From Gordionus sp. m RMFG-2023 (taxonomy: Eukaryota; Nematomorpha; Gordioida; Chordodea; Parachordodidae): 64,000 nt of DNA. Location: NCBI RefSeq assembly GCF_954871325.1, contig NC_088775.1, forward strand, positions 44,121,561 through 44,185,560, in the 5' to 3' direction. Both the position numbers and the translations under genes were made by a program. Shown here one piece after another: positions 45,690 through 56,722 of the stretch. Numbering within the stretch: position 1 is the stretch's first letter; every line of letters starts with the position of its first letter. Below the pieces are notes generated by a model. That model ran no database searches. It was not told where the DNA came from and was given only the letters and a program-made list of their open reading frames with translations.

Positions 45690-46310
45690 AGTGCGTTTTA
45701 TTAAATTTAAAAATCTGATTTTGCCAGAAATACACTCCAATAAGTGTAGAATACCCACCCTTAATGTTGCGAGATCGGTTAATTTTAGGCAATTCCAAAA
45801 CGGTTAGCCAAGTTTTTAGGTTAAAAAATCGGCTAAGCATAACCAGGCTTAGCATAAAAATAGGCGAAAACTAATTAGTCAAAAATTAGGCATCGGCTAA
45901 GGAGCTCGGTTAATCGCCCGTCATATATCGTTACATAATAAATATAAAAAATAATTATATAAAATAATTTTAATAAAAGGCTTAGTGTTGAACGCTGACG
46001 GGCGATTAGCCTAGCTCCCAGTCCCTACATTTTGTCTAATTAGTTTAGGCGATTTTTCGGTTAAGCCAAATTAGGTTTAGCCGATTTTTAGGCTACTAAC
46101 ACTACTCATTAATTTCAGATTAATGTAAATTAAAATTTCTTCAGAAGTTCAATATAAAATCTTCTGAAATTTATAGGGTGGGTATACACATATTGGAATG
46201 CATTTTCGGCAAAATCAGATTTAAAATTTAATAAAAATGCGCTCAATTTATGATTTAAAACGCAAAAAATAAAACATAATACCCATCAAACTATCGCCGT
46301 ACCTTAATTT
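45690..46310. repeat. Imperfect palindrome inside the right arm
   Basis: Inverted counterpart of 32860-33475: GTGTAGAATACCCACCCTTA on one side and TATAGGGTGGGTATACACAT on the other, with GCTAAGGAGCTCGGTTAATC and GGGCGATTAGCCTAGCTCCC in the centre. Confidence 0.75.
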
Positions 46311-46452
46311 TTATTAAATTATATAGATTTTCATTATAAATTATTAAATACAAAAAAATTTATGCGAAATCATATGAAATTCCCAGGGTAGATTCTCTTC
46401 GGAATAGATTTGGTAAAATCAGATTTATCAGGGAAATTAGAAACACGCACTA

Positions 46453-46715
46453 TAAATCAGAGACCTACAGGCCCGACATTAAACCCGGCCCGGATACACG
46501 AACCGGGCCGTATTTTAATTTTTTTAAATATACCAGGGCCGAGCCTAAATTTTACCTTTTTAAATACACTGGCCGGGTCAAAAAAAGTTTTTTTTAAAAA
46601 ACCCGGGCCGGGCCATATATTTTAAAACCAAATATTTTAAATCACCATTATTATCTAGGCAAATTAAAAATATATAATATATTTTAAAAAAATAGGGGCC
46701 GGGCCATGCAAATTA
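46453..46715 (+). mobile_element. CCCGGCC-type hAT remnant within the right arm
   Basis: CAGAGACCTACAGGCCCGAC starts it; CCCGGCCCGG, GGGCCGTATTTTAA, CCGGGCCGGGCC and GGGGCCGGGCCATGCA follow. It is the inverted partner of 32520-32752. The distal TIR is lost in both. Confidence 0.7.
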
Positions 46716-46739
46716 AAATAATGCATTCTTCAATATAAA

Positions 46740-47475
46740 ATTGTTCTCAATAAAATTCTTCTCTATAAAATAATTCTCTCTAAAATATTCTCTATAAAAT
46801 AATTCTTTTTAAATTAATTCTCTATAAAAATTATTCTCTATATAAAATATTCTCTATAAAACATTCTCTATAAAACATTCTCTATAAACTACATTCTCTA
46901 TAAAACAATTCTCTATAAAAGTTGCTTTATAAAATAAATTCTCTATAAAATCATTCTCTATATATGAGATTCTCTATAAACGACATTCTCTATAATTATT
47001 TTCTCTTTAAAAGTTTCTCTATAAAATAATTCACTGTAAATTAATTCTCTGTAAATTAATTCTCTATAAAAATTATTCTCTATATAAAACATTCTCTATA
47101 AAACATTTTCTATAAAACATTCTCTATAAAACATTCTCTATAAAACATTCTCTATAAACTACATTCTCTATAAAACAATTCTCTATAAAAGTTTCTATAT
47201 AAAATAAATTATCTATAAAATCATTCTCTATATATGAGATTCTCTATAAACGACATTCTCTATAATCGTTTTCTCTAAAGTTTCTCTATAAAATAAATTC
47301 TCTATAAAATCATTCTCTAGATTCTCTATAAACAACATTCTCTATAATTGTTTTCTTTTTAAAAGTTTCTCTATAAAATAAATTCTCTATAAACGATATT
47401 CTTTATAAACGAACGGCATTCTCTATAATTGTTTTCTCTATATTTGCATTCTCTATAAAAGATTCTCTTTAAAGA
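46740..47475. repeat. TTCTCTA minisatellite array A4
   Basis: About 45 units (CATTCTCTATAAAA, AAATTCTCTATAAAATC, CGACATTCTCTATAAT). Several 100-bp blocks are repeated, as in A1. Confidence 0.92.
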
Positions 47476-47487
47476 CGATTTGGGTCC

Positions 47488-47884
47488 ACTATATCGAATA
47501 TTAAAAAATATCAAAAAGACAAATAAGCTAAAATGGCGACCAATATGGCCCCTAAAGGCTGAAGCGAGAGAACTTAAAATATTAATATTAAATTAAAACA
47601 TGGCCGCTAATAAACTTCAATCGGTCAATACAAATGCGACAGATTTTATAATTTATATAATTGATTTTATTTATTTAATAAAAAATATGAAACAAGTTCT
47701 TATTCTCATAATACATTGAAAAATATATAATCATTATAATAATAAGATATTATTACATTATTAGTAAAATAATTTAATAAAATAAAATAACATAGATTAA
47801 TTATACATTAATATAAATTTAGCGCTAACATATAATAATATGCAACAAAATGGCCAAAGTCTATACCATGCATAGGATGTTCAA
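47488..47884. other. AT-rich DNA, probably 3' region of the non-LTR element
   Basis: No coding frame. It lies downstream of the minus-strand retrotransposon frame, so part of it may be its 3' UTR. No poly(A) end or target duplication was identified. Confidence 0.35.
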
Positions 47885-50800
47885 TTACGGCGTTTCGGAT
47901 ATTAAAAAAATAAAGCTGAGATAATTGTATTTTACTATGTTTATGGCTAATCGTTGGCGTAGGTAGAATCCTTCGTTGGGATCCTCGGTCCTAGCAGAGA
48001 TCCGTTTTCCTAGCTCTTTAAAGAAGTCTAGGGCATGAGAGCCGAACGACGTTAAGGTAGTGGCGAATAATGGTAGGAATGTATAAATGGCGGGAAGAGA
48101 TGGCGAATATTTAGCTAATTTATTCGCCTCGGCATCTAGTATGGCATCTCTATTTATATTGGAAGGGGCAAGAAGATCGATGCATGAGAAATCCCAAGTT
48201 AGGAATCCCCCCCCCCTCTTCCAAGGGATCAAAGTCGAACCATCGGGCCGCTTACCATTTGAATTGTAAAGGCTAGTAGGTTCGAGGGTTGATGGGATGC
48301 CGGCGGATTTTAAGGCCCTGGCAATGGTATCACATTTTGAATGCCTAATGAATCTGCCTTTACAGCGCTTGCAGTGTACCATTTGAATTGTAAAGGCTAG
48401 TAGGTTCGAGGGTTGATGGGATGCCGGCGGATTTTAAGGCCCTGGCAATGGTATCACATTTTGAATGCCTAATGAATCTGCCTTTACAGCGCTTGCAGTG
48501 TAGAGAGTGACGGCCTTTGGAGTTGACCGACGTTTGACAGAGGATACAGTTATAAGGTATTACCATATCGCAATTCAGTCTAAGACCGATGGCGTGACGT
48601 AACTCATCATTGCTTAGGAGCTGGTCAAGGTTTCGGGATGGGAAGGCTTCAAGAAATTCGTATCCACTACCTTCGGAAATAGAGAAGAGTAGAGAATGGT
48701 CCTCTGGTTGGCTCCTCGATTTAAGGAATGCAACGGAGTTGCCAACTAGAGGTTCTGTAATGCCGACGATGGAGGATCGACTAACGAGAGGGACTTTCAT
48801 AGATCAATTGCCTGTTGGAGTAAGGGGTCAGGATGTTTTGTTAGCGTTTGAATGATGGGCTCGCAGGACAAGCGAGAGGATATGAACGCACTAACAGAAA
48901 GTAGGGAAGGTGACCTTATACCAAAACCGCCTGATTTGGTTGGTAAGGTAGCCTGTAGCCATGATAACTCCCCAAATTTAAGATTGAGTATATCTTGTTA
49001 GGCGTTTAATCTTCAGTTCATGTGAAGCGAGGTTGACGTCATATTGAAAGATCCGAGACACACGGAGTGTATATAAAATTCTTGGAATTAAAAGGTAGTT
49101 CTTTAATAAGAAGAAAGCTTGGTGAGCTGGGAGGCGAGATTGTGTATCTCGCTTAAGGGATATCTCTCGTAGGATATCGGCAAAGAACTTGATAAAGGAC
49201 TCGTCTTTACCTACTGGAGATCCGAGATGTGTTAAATAAAACGTTCAATGGTGTATGATTGAACATTATCGTGGTTAAGGTCAATGATTCCAAGAGAACA
49301 ATATTCGTTTTTGTCTTGGTTAACTCGAAGTCCCAAACTTTTCTCGCTGGATTTTATTATTTGGATTGCCTTCGTGACTTCAGTCGGTGGGCCGCCTAGT
49401 ATGCCATCGTCGATATACCAGTTATGGAGATTTAGGTTGCATTGGTCATTATATTAGATTATTAATGCCCAGACAGAACAAAAAGGAACCTAGAGGGTCA
49501 CCTTGTTGTATACCTTCGTTAGAAGGAATCAATCTATCTCCGAATTGAAGATGTAAGAGATTAGCATAACAATCGAAGATAAATTGGGAGTATTCTGGGT
49601 AGAGGGTGAGAATAGGATTTAGAAAAGCTCCACGCCTTAGAGAGTCAAAGGCGTTCGAGAAGTCTATTTTGACTAGGATATCGTTGGTGGGATCCGTTTG
49701 TAGGTACATTCGGGTCATGTGAAGGGATACCTCACATCCACCTTTTACGTTGACTCCTAATTGATTCGGGCAAAGGTGATTGGATATTGTGAACAATAAT
49801 CTGCTAATTACAATTTGGCAGTTAATCGGCGCCAAGTGGTTCCAATAGCGATTGGGCGAATATCTTTATTGGGTTTATGGAGAACGATGAGTTTAGCTCC
49901 GTATAGTAGTGGAATAATGGCGGGTGGTATGCCTCCAGTAAGCATACGGTTGATTAATTGGGTAATTTTTTCTAAAACGTCACATTGTTGTGTTATGTAA
50001 GGTGTGGTTAGGTCTTGTAAGAATATTGGGCGAAACCCATCGAACCCAGGTGAGGAATCGCGTTTGAAGGAGAGAATAGCCTTTCACGTCGTTTGCGGTA
50101 TAAGTGGCCGCAATTAGAGGAGTTTCAGGGTAAGTCGGTATTTCATTTTTAAAATCGTGTGATTGGTGTTTTAGGAGAAGGGCCTGATAAGTTATTAAAT
50201 CATAGGGAGCCAGTTTATTGTCGGAGGTTGCCAGACGTATGGCGGATTTATTCAGGTTATCCAATTTTTAAGATATTAGCCTGGTCTTGGTGAGCAGGTC
50301 ATTTTTGTGATTTCTATTTTTATCTGTGTCGTCACTCGTAAAAGATGTGGTAATGTGATTGATGGGTAAGGGGTAGATAGTAGCATCCTTAATTTGTTGG
50401 GTCAGGGATTTTTTGCTGGTAGGATCAGGAACTTGTAAGGTAGTAAAGGCAAATGACAGGGTGTCTAGCCAGTGTCTTACAGAAGAATAATTATTTAACA
50501 AGGAAGTCAAGTTTTTTGACAGGTGTCTCGCAACTTGAAGCCTTGCTCCTTTAGGTATTCGTGAAATTACAAATGGTTTTGGTGTTGTTAGAAATATTTC
50601 TACATTTGAGTCGGCTGGGTCAAAAGTCGAAGCATTTGTGACAGTGAAGGTAGGGATTATTGGGTAAGTGAGCACATCAGTCAATGATGTGGGAATGGTG
50701 ACTATGGGTTGTTTAGTTGTGAGGGCAAGGGCAGAGAAGGGATTAAGGGTTCTAGGAATTGCTGGTGATAAGATGGGTAGCCCAGATTGAAGACACTTTA

Positions 50801-50912
50801 TTTTATGGTTACTATGAGATGGCAATAGCCCCAATTTGGTTACTTTAATAAGTATATTGCATAATAGGCAGTTGCATTTGGTAGGTGCTGTGCTGAGGTC
50901 TGGTAGGCTCAT
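47885..50912 (-). pseudogene. Non-LTR retrotransposon with restriction-like endonuclease (R2-superfamily type), broken
   Basis: Minus strand, ATG at 50912. Order of domains: N-terminal Cys motif (KCNCLLCNILIK); conserved RIPKGARLQVARHL and WLDTLSFAF region; reverse transcriptase with SSPGFDGFRPIFL, KLIVLHKPNKDIRPIAIG, VKIDFSNAFDS (first Asp), GIQQGDPLG and WYIDDG (catalytic IDD, about 49410); thumb (LPTKSGGFGIRSPS); CCHC finger CILCQTSVNSKGRHSLHCKR; then RPDGSTLIPW and WDFSCIDLL, the PD-(D/E)xK-type restriction-like endonuclease signature. Damage: in-frame TAA near 50268, frameshifts near 50085 and 49815, several stops at 48850-49300, and a 124-bp duplication that shifts the frame. G and C content is well above that of the neighbours. 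A typical single-ORF element; the exact clade (R2, NeSL, HERO or related) is not resolved. Confidence 0.85.
48254..48501. repeat. Exact 124-bp tandem duplication in the endonuclease region
   Basis: The unit starting ACCATTTGAATTGTAAAGGC and ending GCGCTTGCAGTGT is present twice back to back (48254-48377, 48378-48501) with no difference seen. 124 is not a multiple of three, so the second copy shifts the frame after the CCHC finger. Confidence 0.93.
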
Positions 50913-50937
50913 GGATTAGGAATTTTTTTCATATTTA

Positions 50938-51660
50938 AGGTTAAGGTGAATATCATTATTGTTAAAAATCACAGATGTGTTTATGGATAAATCTATGTAT
51001 TGTACTGTAAATTAAAATTCATATAAGTAGAGTGTGGAAAGATTTTTGTTGACAGTTGTCATAAATTATATAATCTATTTACTAATAAATTTAAAATTTT
51101 CTTTCTGGAATGATTTTATAATTTTCATTGTCCATCTTTAAATCAGTTTATTATATGTGATCATGATATGTAAGTTTTGATTGCAAAGATGGTTTTACAA
51201 TGGGGTAATTTATCTATATCATTAGTAATGGCATTATTGTGTTGTGGGAATTGAGATGAAGAGGGAGAAAGTGTATACTTGAACACCAAGATGCAATAGA
51301 GTGGTTTATTATGCCTCAAGGAGGGAAAACCTTTAAGGTTAAAATTCACGGATATGTTTATGGCAAAATTTATATATTGTTCTGCAAATTAAAGTTCAAA
51401 ATTCATAAAAGTAGGATATGATGAAATTTTTGCTGACAAATGCCATTAAATATATAATCCATTTACTGATAAATTTAAATTTTTCTATCTGGAATATTTC
51501 TATAATTTTTATTTTCTATCTTCATATCAGTTTATTATATGTGATCATGATATAAAAGCTTTGATTGCAAAAAAAAGATTTCATAAAGGGGAAATTGATC
51601 TATATCATTAGTGATAGTATTATTGTATTGTGGGAATTATGATGAAGAAGGAGAAATGCT
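50938..51660. repeat. Two diverged direct copies of an about 378-bp unit
   Basis: CAGATGTGTTTATGG, TTTACTAATAAATTTAAA, TCAGTTTATTATATGTGATC, ATGATATGTAAG and TTGTGGGAATTGAGATGAAG in the first copy recur in order from 51348 with substitutions (CGGATATGTTTATGG and so on). Non-coding. They lie just upstream of the non-LTR element start and could be promoter-like 5' units of it, but that is a guess. Confidence 0.8.
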
Positions 51661-52959
51661 GATGGTGAGTGGAACTAGAGTGTGTATACTAAATATATAA
51701 TAATGAGATTTTTATTGCATCTCATCTTCAGGTTTGCATAGTTAAATTAGTTGTTCTTATTGTATTCTCAATTCATACAGCTGTAAAACCGAACCTTCTT
51801 CTCTTCTCTTCTCTTAAAATTGATATAGCGAATTATTAGAAATTTAAATATATAATTGTTTGCATCATTTATAATATAATGTAAATAATATATATAAATT
51901 TAATAAAGTAAATAATATAATTTTAATATTATATGTATTTAATATTAAATTAATTGATATATAAAATAATTAAATATATGATTGTTGTAATCAATATATT
52001 TAAATTTAATATAATAGTTAATATTATTAACATGGTTATATTAATTTACTTATATATTGAATATAATTTAATGATTTATTTGCATCATATATAAAATTTA
52101 ATTACAATTATTTATAATATATTTAGATATATAATATATATTGGTTTATATAATATATTGCTTTATGATTAATAGGTATATGTTAATTACTTATCTTACT
52201 TAGAAATCCATGAATAAATTTTTTATCGTTGGATTAAACTTATTTATATAATTATCAGATTTCCTCAAATCTTTTAATTTTTTTAAGATTCTATTAGTAT
52301 ATATAAGTTACCTATCTTAATAGGAAATCCCTGAATTAATTTTTTAACACTTATTACTATGAGACACATTTATAAACATTAAAGGATATATTTTTATTTT
52401 ATTAAATCATATTTATTTCACAAAAAAATATATAATCTTATAATACATTATTTATAAGGGTATCATTTAGTATAAAATATACGAATAACGTTAAATACAT
52501 GGAAAAAAATAATTTGTATAAAATATGAGCATAAATGAAATATAAAACATTAATAAATAAATAAAAATTCTCATAAATTGTGGATAAATTAAATACTATA
52601 ATAAAATTAGGCATAAGTTCTGCTTTAAGCATATTGATTATGAGTGTATTATATATTTCTTAATCATTATGATCAATATGCTTTTGTGTCATTATAAAAT
52701 ATGTATTTAAAATTCCCCTCCCTTTACAATGATTTATATGGCATTTATAATATATTAATTTATCATTAATATATAAATACTTATTAGAATATAAAAGGGC
52801 TTTTTTATATTTTGATTTTATAAATTTATAAAATGCTTTTTTAAAAAAAAATAAATCTTGAAAATTGAATGGTGATTGAACTATTTAAAAATATGGAAAA
52901 TTTGAAGTGATAGAACGATAAATATTATTTTATTTATCATATTTATTTACAGATTCTAT
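51661..52959. other. Extremely AT-rich DNA
   Basis: Dominated by TATAAT-like strings. The only GC-bearing feature is a CTTCTCTTCTCTTCTCTT run near 51800. No gene recognised. Confidence 0.6.
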
Positions 52960-53315
52960 GAACATTATATCTCAATATTGATAGTAATTATAACTTACAC
53001 TAAAGAAATTAAGCTTAAAATCAGCCATCACCCACCTTTTAAGTAATTAAATTATACTGTAGTTCTCGGGTATAGGCTTTTTCTTTGTCCCACTCCTTTT
53101 AAATTAAAGCCTATAGAGCTTTAAGCAACATTTTTCGAAATGTTGTGCATACAAGTACGTGCGGCTTGCCCACAAACGTGTGGAGGACTCCTCATATTTT
53201 TACTTTTATACCCAAATTAAATTGTTCCAATTAGATGGAAATGAGGAAAACCTAGCGTAGCTCTGCTGAATCTTCAACGCTAGAGGGCAAAAGCGCTATA
53301 TATCACGTAAATAAA
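52960..53315 (+). repeat. Dispersed repeat X, copy 3 (uninterrupted)
   Basis: The most complete copy: AAAATCAGCCATCACCCACC, TACTGTAGTTCTCGGGTATA, TTTTTCGAAATGTTGTGCAT, GTGCGGCTTGCCCACAAACG, CTCCTCATATTTTTAC, TAGATGGAAATGAGGAAAAC, AACGCTAGAGGGCAAAAGCG and CTATATATCACGT. The segment AACATTTTTCGAAATGTT is a perfect stem. It shows the pre-insertion form of the site hit by the hAT element at 41538. Confidence 0.8.
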
Positions 53316-53379
53316 AATTTATTTTGTATATCATCGCAATTAAAATGATATAATGAATACTATTTATATTGAATTTTAC

Positions 53380-53539
53380 AAGGATTGATGCATAATTGTT
53401 TTCACTTACAACAGCTTCTTGGGTGAGAATAGGAATATTATCTTGAATAGCTTTATAATTGATATAGTAAATGTATTAATCATATTATATTTACATCGAA
53501 TTAGGGAATAATTATTTTCACTGACAACAGCTTCTTGGG
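53380..53539. repeat. About 125-bp tandem repeat, left part (split by a hAT element)
   Basis: GATGCATAATTGTTTTCACT, CAACAGCTTCTTGGGTGAGA, TATCTTGAATAGCTTTATAA and GTAAATGTATTAATCATATT form one unit; a second begins at about 53500 and is cut at CTTCTTGGG. The series continues at 56723-56935. Confidence 0.85.
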
Positions 53540-53734
53540 CAGGGTTGCCAGGTCAAAATTTTCAAATTGTGGGAGAAATTCGGTATTTTGTGGGATTAAT
53601 ATAAAAATTGTGGGAGAAATATGAAAATTGCTAAAAAAAAAAATTTTGCGGGCCGAAGGCCCGGCCTGCGGCAGGGATTTAGAATTGACTTAGTTATCCG
53701 CTTATTATTTTTTATTAATATAAAATCGAATCTA

Positions 53735-54075
53735 TTTTCCAAAATAAAATAGGTAATTATTTTTCAAAATAAATTAGGTAATTATTTTTCAAAATAAAAT
53801 AGCCAATTATTTTTCAAAATAAAATAGCCAACTATTTTTCAAAATAAAATAGCCAACTATTTTTCGAAATAAAATAGCCAACTATTTTTCAAAATAAAAT
53901 AGCCAACTATTTTTCGAAATAAAATAGCCAACTATTTTTCGAAATAAAATAGCCAACTATTTTTCAAAATAAAATAGCCAACTATTTTTCAAAATAAAAT
54001 ATCCAACTCTTTTTCAATATAAAATAGGTAACTATTTTCCAAAATAAAATACGCAACTATTTTTCAAAATAGGTA
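53735..54075. repeat. 25-bp minisatellite, unit TAGCCAACTATTTTTCAAAA plus TAAAA
   Basis: About 13 tandem copies with few variants (CAAAA against CGAAA, TAGGTAATT in the outer units). Non-coding, within the hAT element. Confidence 0.93.
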
Positions 54076-54379
54076 ATTATAGTACGACACAAAATTTCTT
54101 AAATACTATCTTTATTATTAAAATAACATATTGATTTATTATAATATATTAATTTTGTTTAAAAATAATAACCAACGATCTTTTTTAAATACAAAAGAAT
54201 GTAAACAAGATAAAATTTTATAAAAAAATTGTAATTTTACAATGTAAAAAAATATATTTTATGCTAATGTATAAATAAAATTTTATAAAAAAACAAAACA
54301 TTTTAAATTTACAATGTAAAAAATAATTATAATCAGTGCGGGGAAGTTGTTCTACAGTATTTAGTTAATACAATGGGGG

Positions 54380-55010
54380 AAGGGAATATGATATTTTGAG
54401 GCATCAAAAATCTTCAAAGCATAAATCAGTAGAGGGCAGTCTATCAACATCTATTGCAAAACAAAAATATTCTTCAAAAATAAGAAATAATACAGATGCA
54501 ACTACAGTTGCGGAAATGGTAAATACCTATCATGCAGTACAACATTCAGAGAGCTACTTAACATCATAATGTTGGTAGAATCTTTCCCCATAATATTTAA
54601 CGACTAATATAAATGAAAAGTATACTTTGTAGAACACAAATGAGCAAGGCTATCATCAATGTTTTAGGATATAAATCCAGAAGGTCAATTCTTGACGATT
54701 TGAAAGATGTACAAACATATGCAATTCTAACAGATGCATCTAATAAGGAGATATCAAAACATTTCTCTTGATCCTCCCCTATTTCAACAAAATTAATGTC
54801 ATTTCAATAAAACTATTAAAAAAATTTTCTCCAGATATGAAATATCCAAAGACATAGCTAACCATATACAATTATGGAAGATTTGGCCAATGAATTGCAT
54901 GACAGCTTTTTGATCTGATAATTCCTCAGTGAATTTGGCAAAAACCAGAGTGTATTTACAGAATTGAGTCAGCATAATGTTGGTTGACAGATTCCTCCAA
55001 ATACGCGCCA
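54380..55010 (+). pseudogene. hAT transposase N-terminal and core piece
   Basis: Plus strand: SIAKQKYSSKIRNNTDATTV, AEMVNTYHAVQHSESYLTS, then YTLCRTQMSKAIINVLGYKS and RRSILDDLKDVQTYAILTDA with SNKEISKHFS. This matches the hAT series TTAAEATFAYHTVKHxxSF...CARTKTxAIIxNVLxPxS...LxDxxxxxxxSxxTDASNH, where the TDAS Asp is the first catalytic residue. A weaker continuation (SKDIANHIQLWKIWPMNCMT then SDNSSVNL) may be the second Asp block (xCADNTNTNFGG). A frameshift and a stop follow YHAVQ...YLTS. Confidence 0.7.
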
Positions 55011-55559
55011 TCGTAAAATTTTAAAATTTTACAAACCTTTAAAAAATAAATAGATTATAAAAGCTGTCCTAATATTTTGAAAAAAATTTTCAAAAATAAA
55101 TGGCAGAAGTATATTTAGGAATTTTACATATAGGAAATCTACTATATGCTGTAGAATATAATTTAATAAAGGTTCACTAAATTATGCTGCAGAAATACCA
55201 AAGTAAGAATATTATTACTATTATTGGATAATTATTAATAAGATTTAATATGATGTCATGTTTGAGGAAATTGTAATGCTTCTTTATTTTTATGATTTGC
55301 CAAAATATTCAAAATATTAATTTTACAATGTAAAAAATAAATTTATTTGATTTTATGCAAATGTATAAATAAGATTTTATAAAATATAGAAAGTCAAATA
55401 GTTATAGTTAATTATATTTTATTTGAGATTTAAATAATGTAACTAAACGTTTACCGTCGTTATTAAGATATTTATAAAATTCCTGGCATGACATTTTATA
55501 ATTTTGTTTAACCATTAACTCGGCCTCTAATGTTGTTAAAGCAATTCGATTTCTCTCCT

Positions 55560-56170
55560 TTCTCCGGGCAGTCCTCATCAGGCTAGCTCCAATGAGGCAT
55601 TAGAATGAGGTAAGGAGAAAACATACTCGCATATTTTTTCCAAGCATGGGGATTTATCGTTATTACTAAAAAATTCCACCCATTTCTCCTCTGCTTTTAG
55701 ACCATCTAACTTTAAGTATTCTGGAGAATGAAAAAAAATGGAAAAATTTACAATCTCTTCAAACAAGGCTTCAATGTCTATCGGTAATTTTAATATATTT
55801 ATTAAATTACAAAAACCATCAAATGATGGTTTCTGTTCCAAGGTCATAATATTTATACACTTGTAAATAGAGTTATTAAAATCAAATCTTGATTGTAAAT
55901 ATTCCAAAATTGTCTTAATAAAAATATTTGCTTCATTTAAAAATACGTTAATTATAGTAATATTTGAACATTTTAATATGATATTTTTAGCAGTAGCGCC
56001 ATAAAATTTATTATCTATTTTTAACTGTAGAGATGAACAGAGCTGAAGCATGATTTTGTGAATCTTTATCAATAAAGAATCTTCTGATTGCAACTGAATA
56101 TTAACTACATGAAGTAGATTCCTACATGTGAAACTAATCCCAAATATGCTTCTGACATTTCATCCTCGAA
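55560..56170 (-). pseudogene. hAT transposase C-terminal piece, inverted relative to its N-terminal piece
   Basis: A 171-codon open frame on the minus strand (56093-55578) ends ICEYVFSLPHSNASLELA. SLPHSNASLE matches the VLSIPHSNAxVERVFS motif at the hAT C-terminus, truncated just before VFS by a stop. The preceding sequence (LKIDNKFYGATAKNIILKCS, EALFEEIVNFSIFFHSPEYL) is compatible with the helical insertion domain of the same transposase class. Its strand is opposite to the N-terminal piece at 54380-55010. Confidence 0.55.
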
Positions 56171-56722
56171 ATTTTTTTTTAGCAAAATAGAACATTTTAT
56201 TACTTAAATCTGTTTGGTATATGGGATATAATATCAACTTCTAAAAGTTCTATTCTTCTAACACAAAAATTTTGAAAATGTCTAGTGGAGCACTGCAATT
56301 CTAAACGATATAAAATATATTAAGTAATTTAAAATATATTTATAATAATTATACATACTGTTCTAACTTCTATTCTTTCTAACACAAAAATTTTGAAAAT
56401 GTCGAGTGGAGAATTGGAGAATTTTTAAAAAATATATTTTAGAGCGGAAAAATAAAATAAAAGAACTAGACATATTTTTCGAATAAATATTTAAAATTTA
56501 TTTTAAAAATATAAAAATAATCAAATACTCTCTCTCAAAATATTATTTATATATTAAAAACATTAAAATGCTAAAAAAAAAATTGTGGGATAAATTAAAA
56601 AATTGTGGGAGCTTTTTGTGGGAGATTTCTAATTGTGGGAGTTTTGTGGGAGTGAGATGTATGTGGGTAAACTAAAAAATTGTGGGAGACTCCCACTGAT
56701 GGGGGGAGACATGGCAACCCTC

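Larger units (their letters stand above)
41941..47487. mobile_element. Satellite-ended element, copy 2 (right arm of the 16-kb palindrome)
   Basis: Starts GGTTCCACGTCTTTAGAGAA and ends GATTCTCTTTAAAGACGATT with TGGGTCC. Its core is the reverse complement of 32150-36735 throughout, with small indels; by eye identity is above about 90 percent. Arrays of the TAGAGAA repeat lie at both ends. It contains the inverted hAT remnant, palindrome and 14-bp minisatellite of copy 1. No target duplication was found at its ends. The open frame at 44754-45182 (minus) lies in the core but is not conserved in length between the two copies and matches nothing known. Confidence 0.65.
53540..56722. mobile_element. 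hAT element, 3.2 kb, 8-bp target duplication, internally inverted
   Basis: Left end CAGGGTTGCCAGGTC; right end reversed GAGGGTTGCCATGTC. TTCTTGGG flanks both sides (53532-53539 and 56723-56730). Subterminal AATTGTGGGAGAAATT-type motifs occur several times near each end, in inverted orientation. GGGCCGAAGGCCC (53650-53662) is the same hairpin as in the element at 1196-1600. Inside are a 25-bp minisatellite, an N-terminal transposase piece on the plus strand and a C-terminal piece on the minus strand, so part of the element has been inverted. Dead. Confidence 0.88.

Noticed and set aside
55578-56093. 171-codon open frame as a host gene
   Set aside because: It ends in the hAT motif SLPHSNASLE and lies within hAT TIRs and a target duplication.
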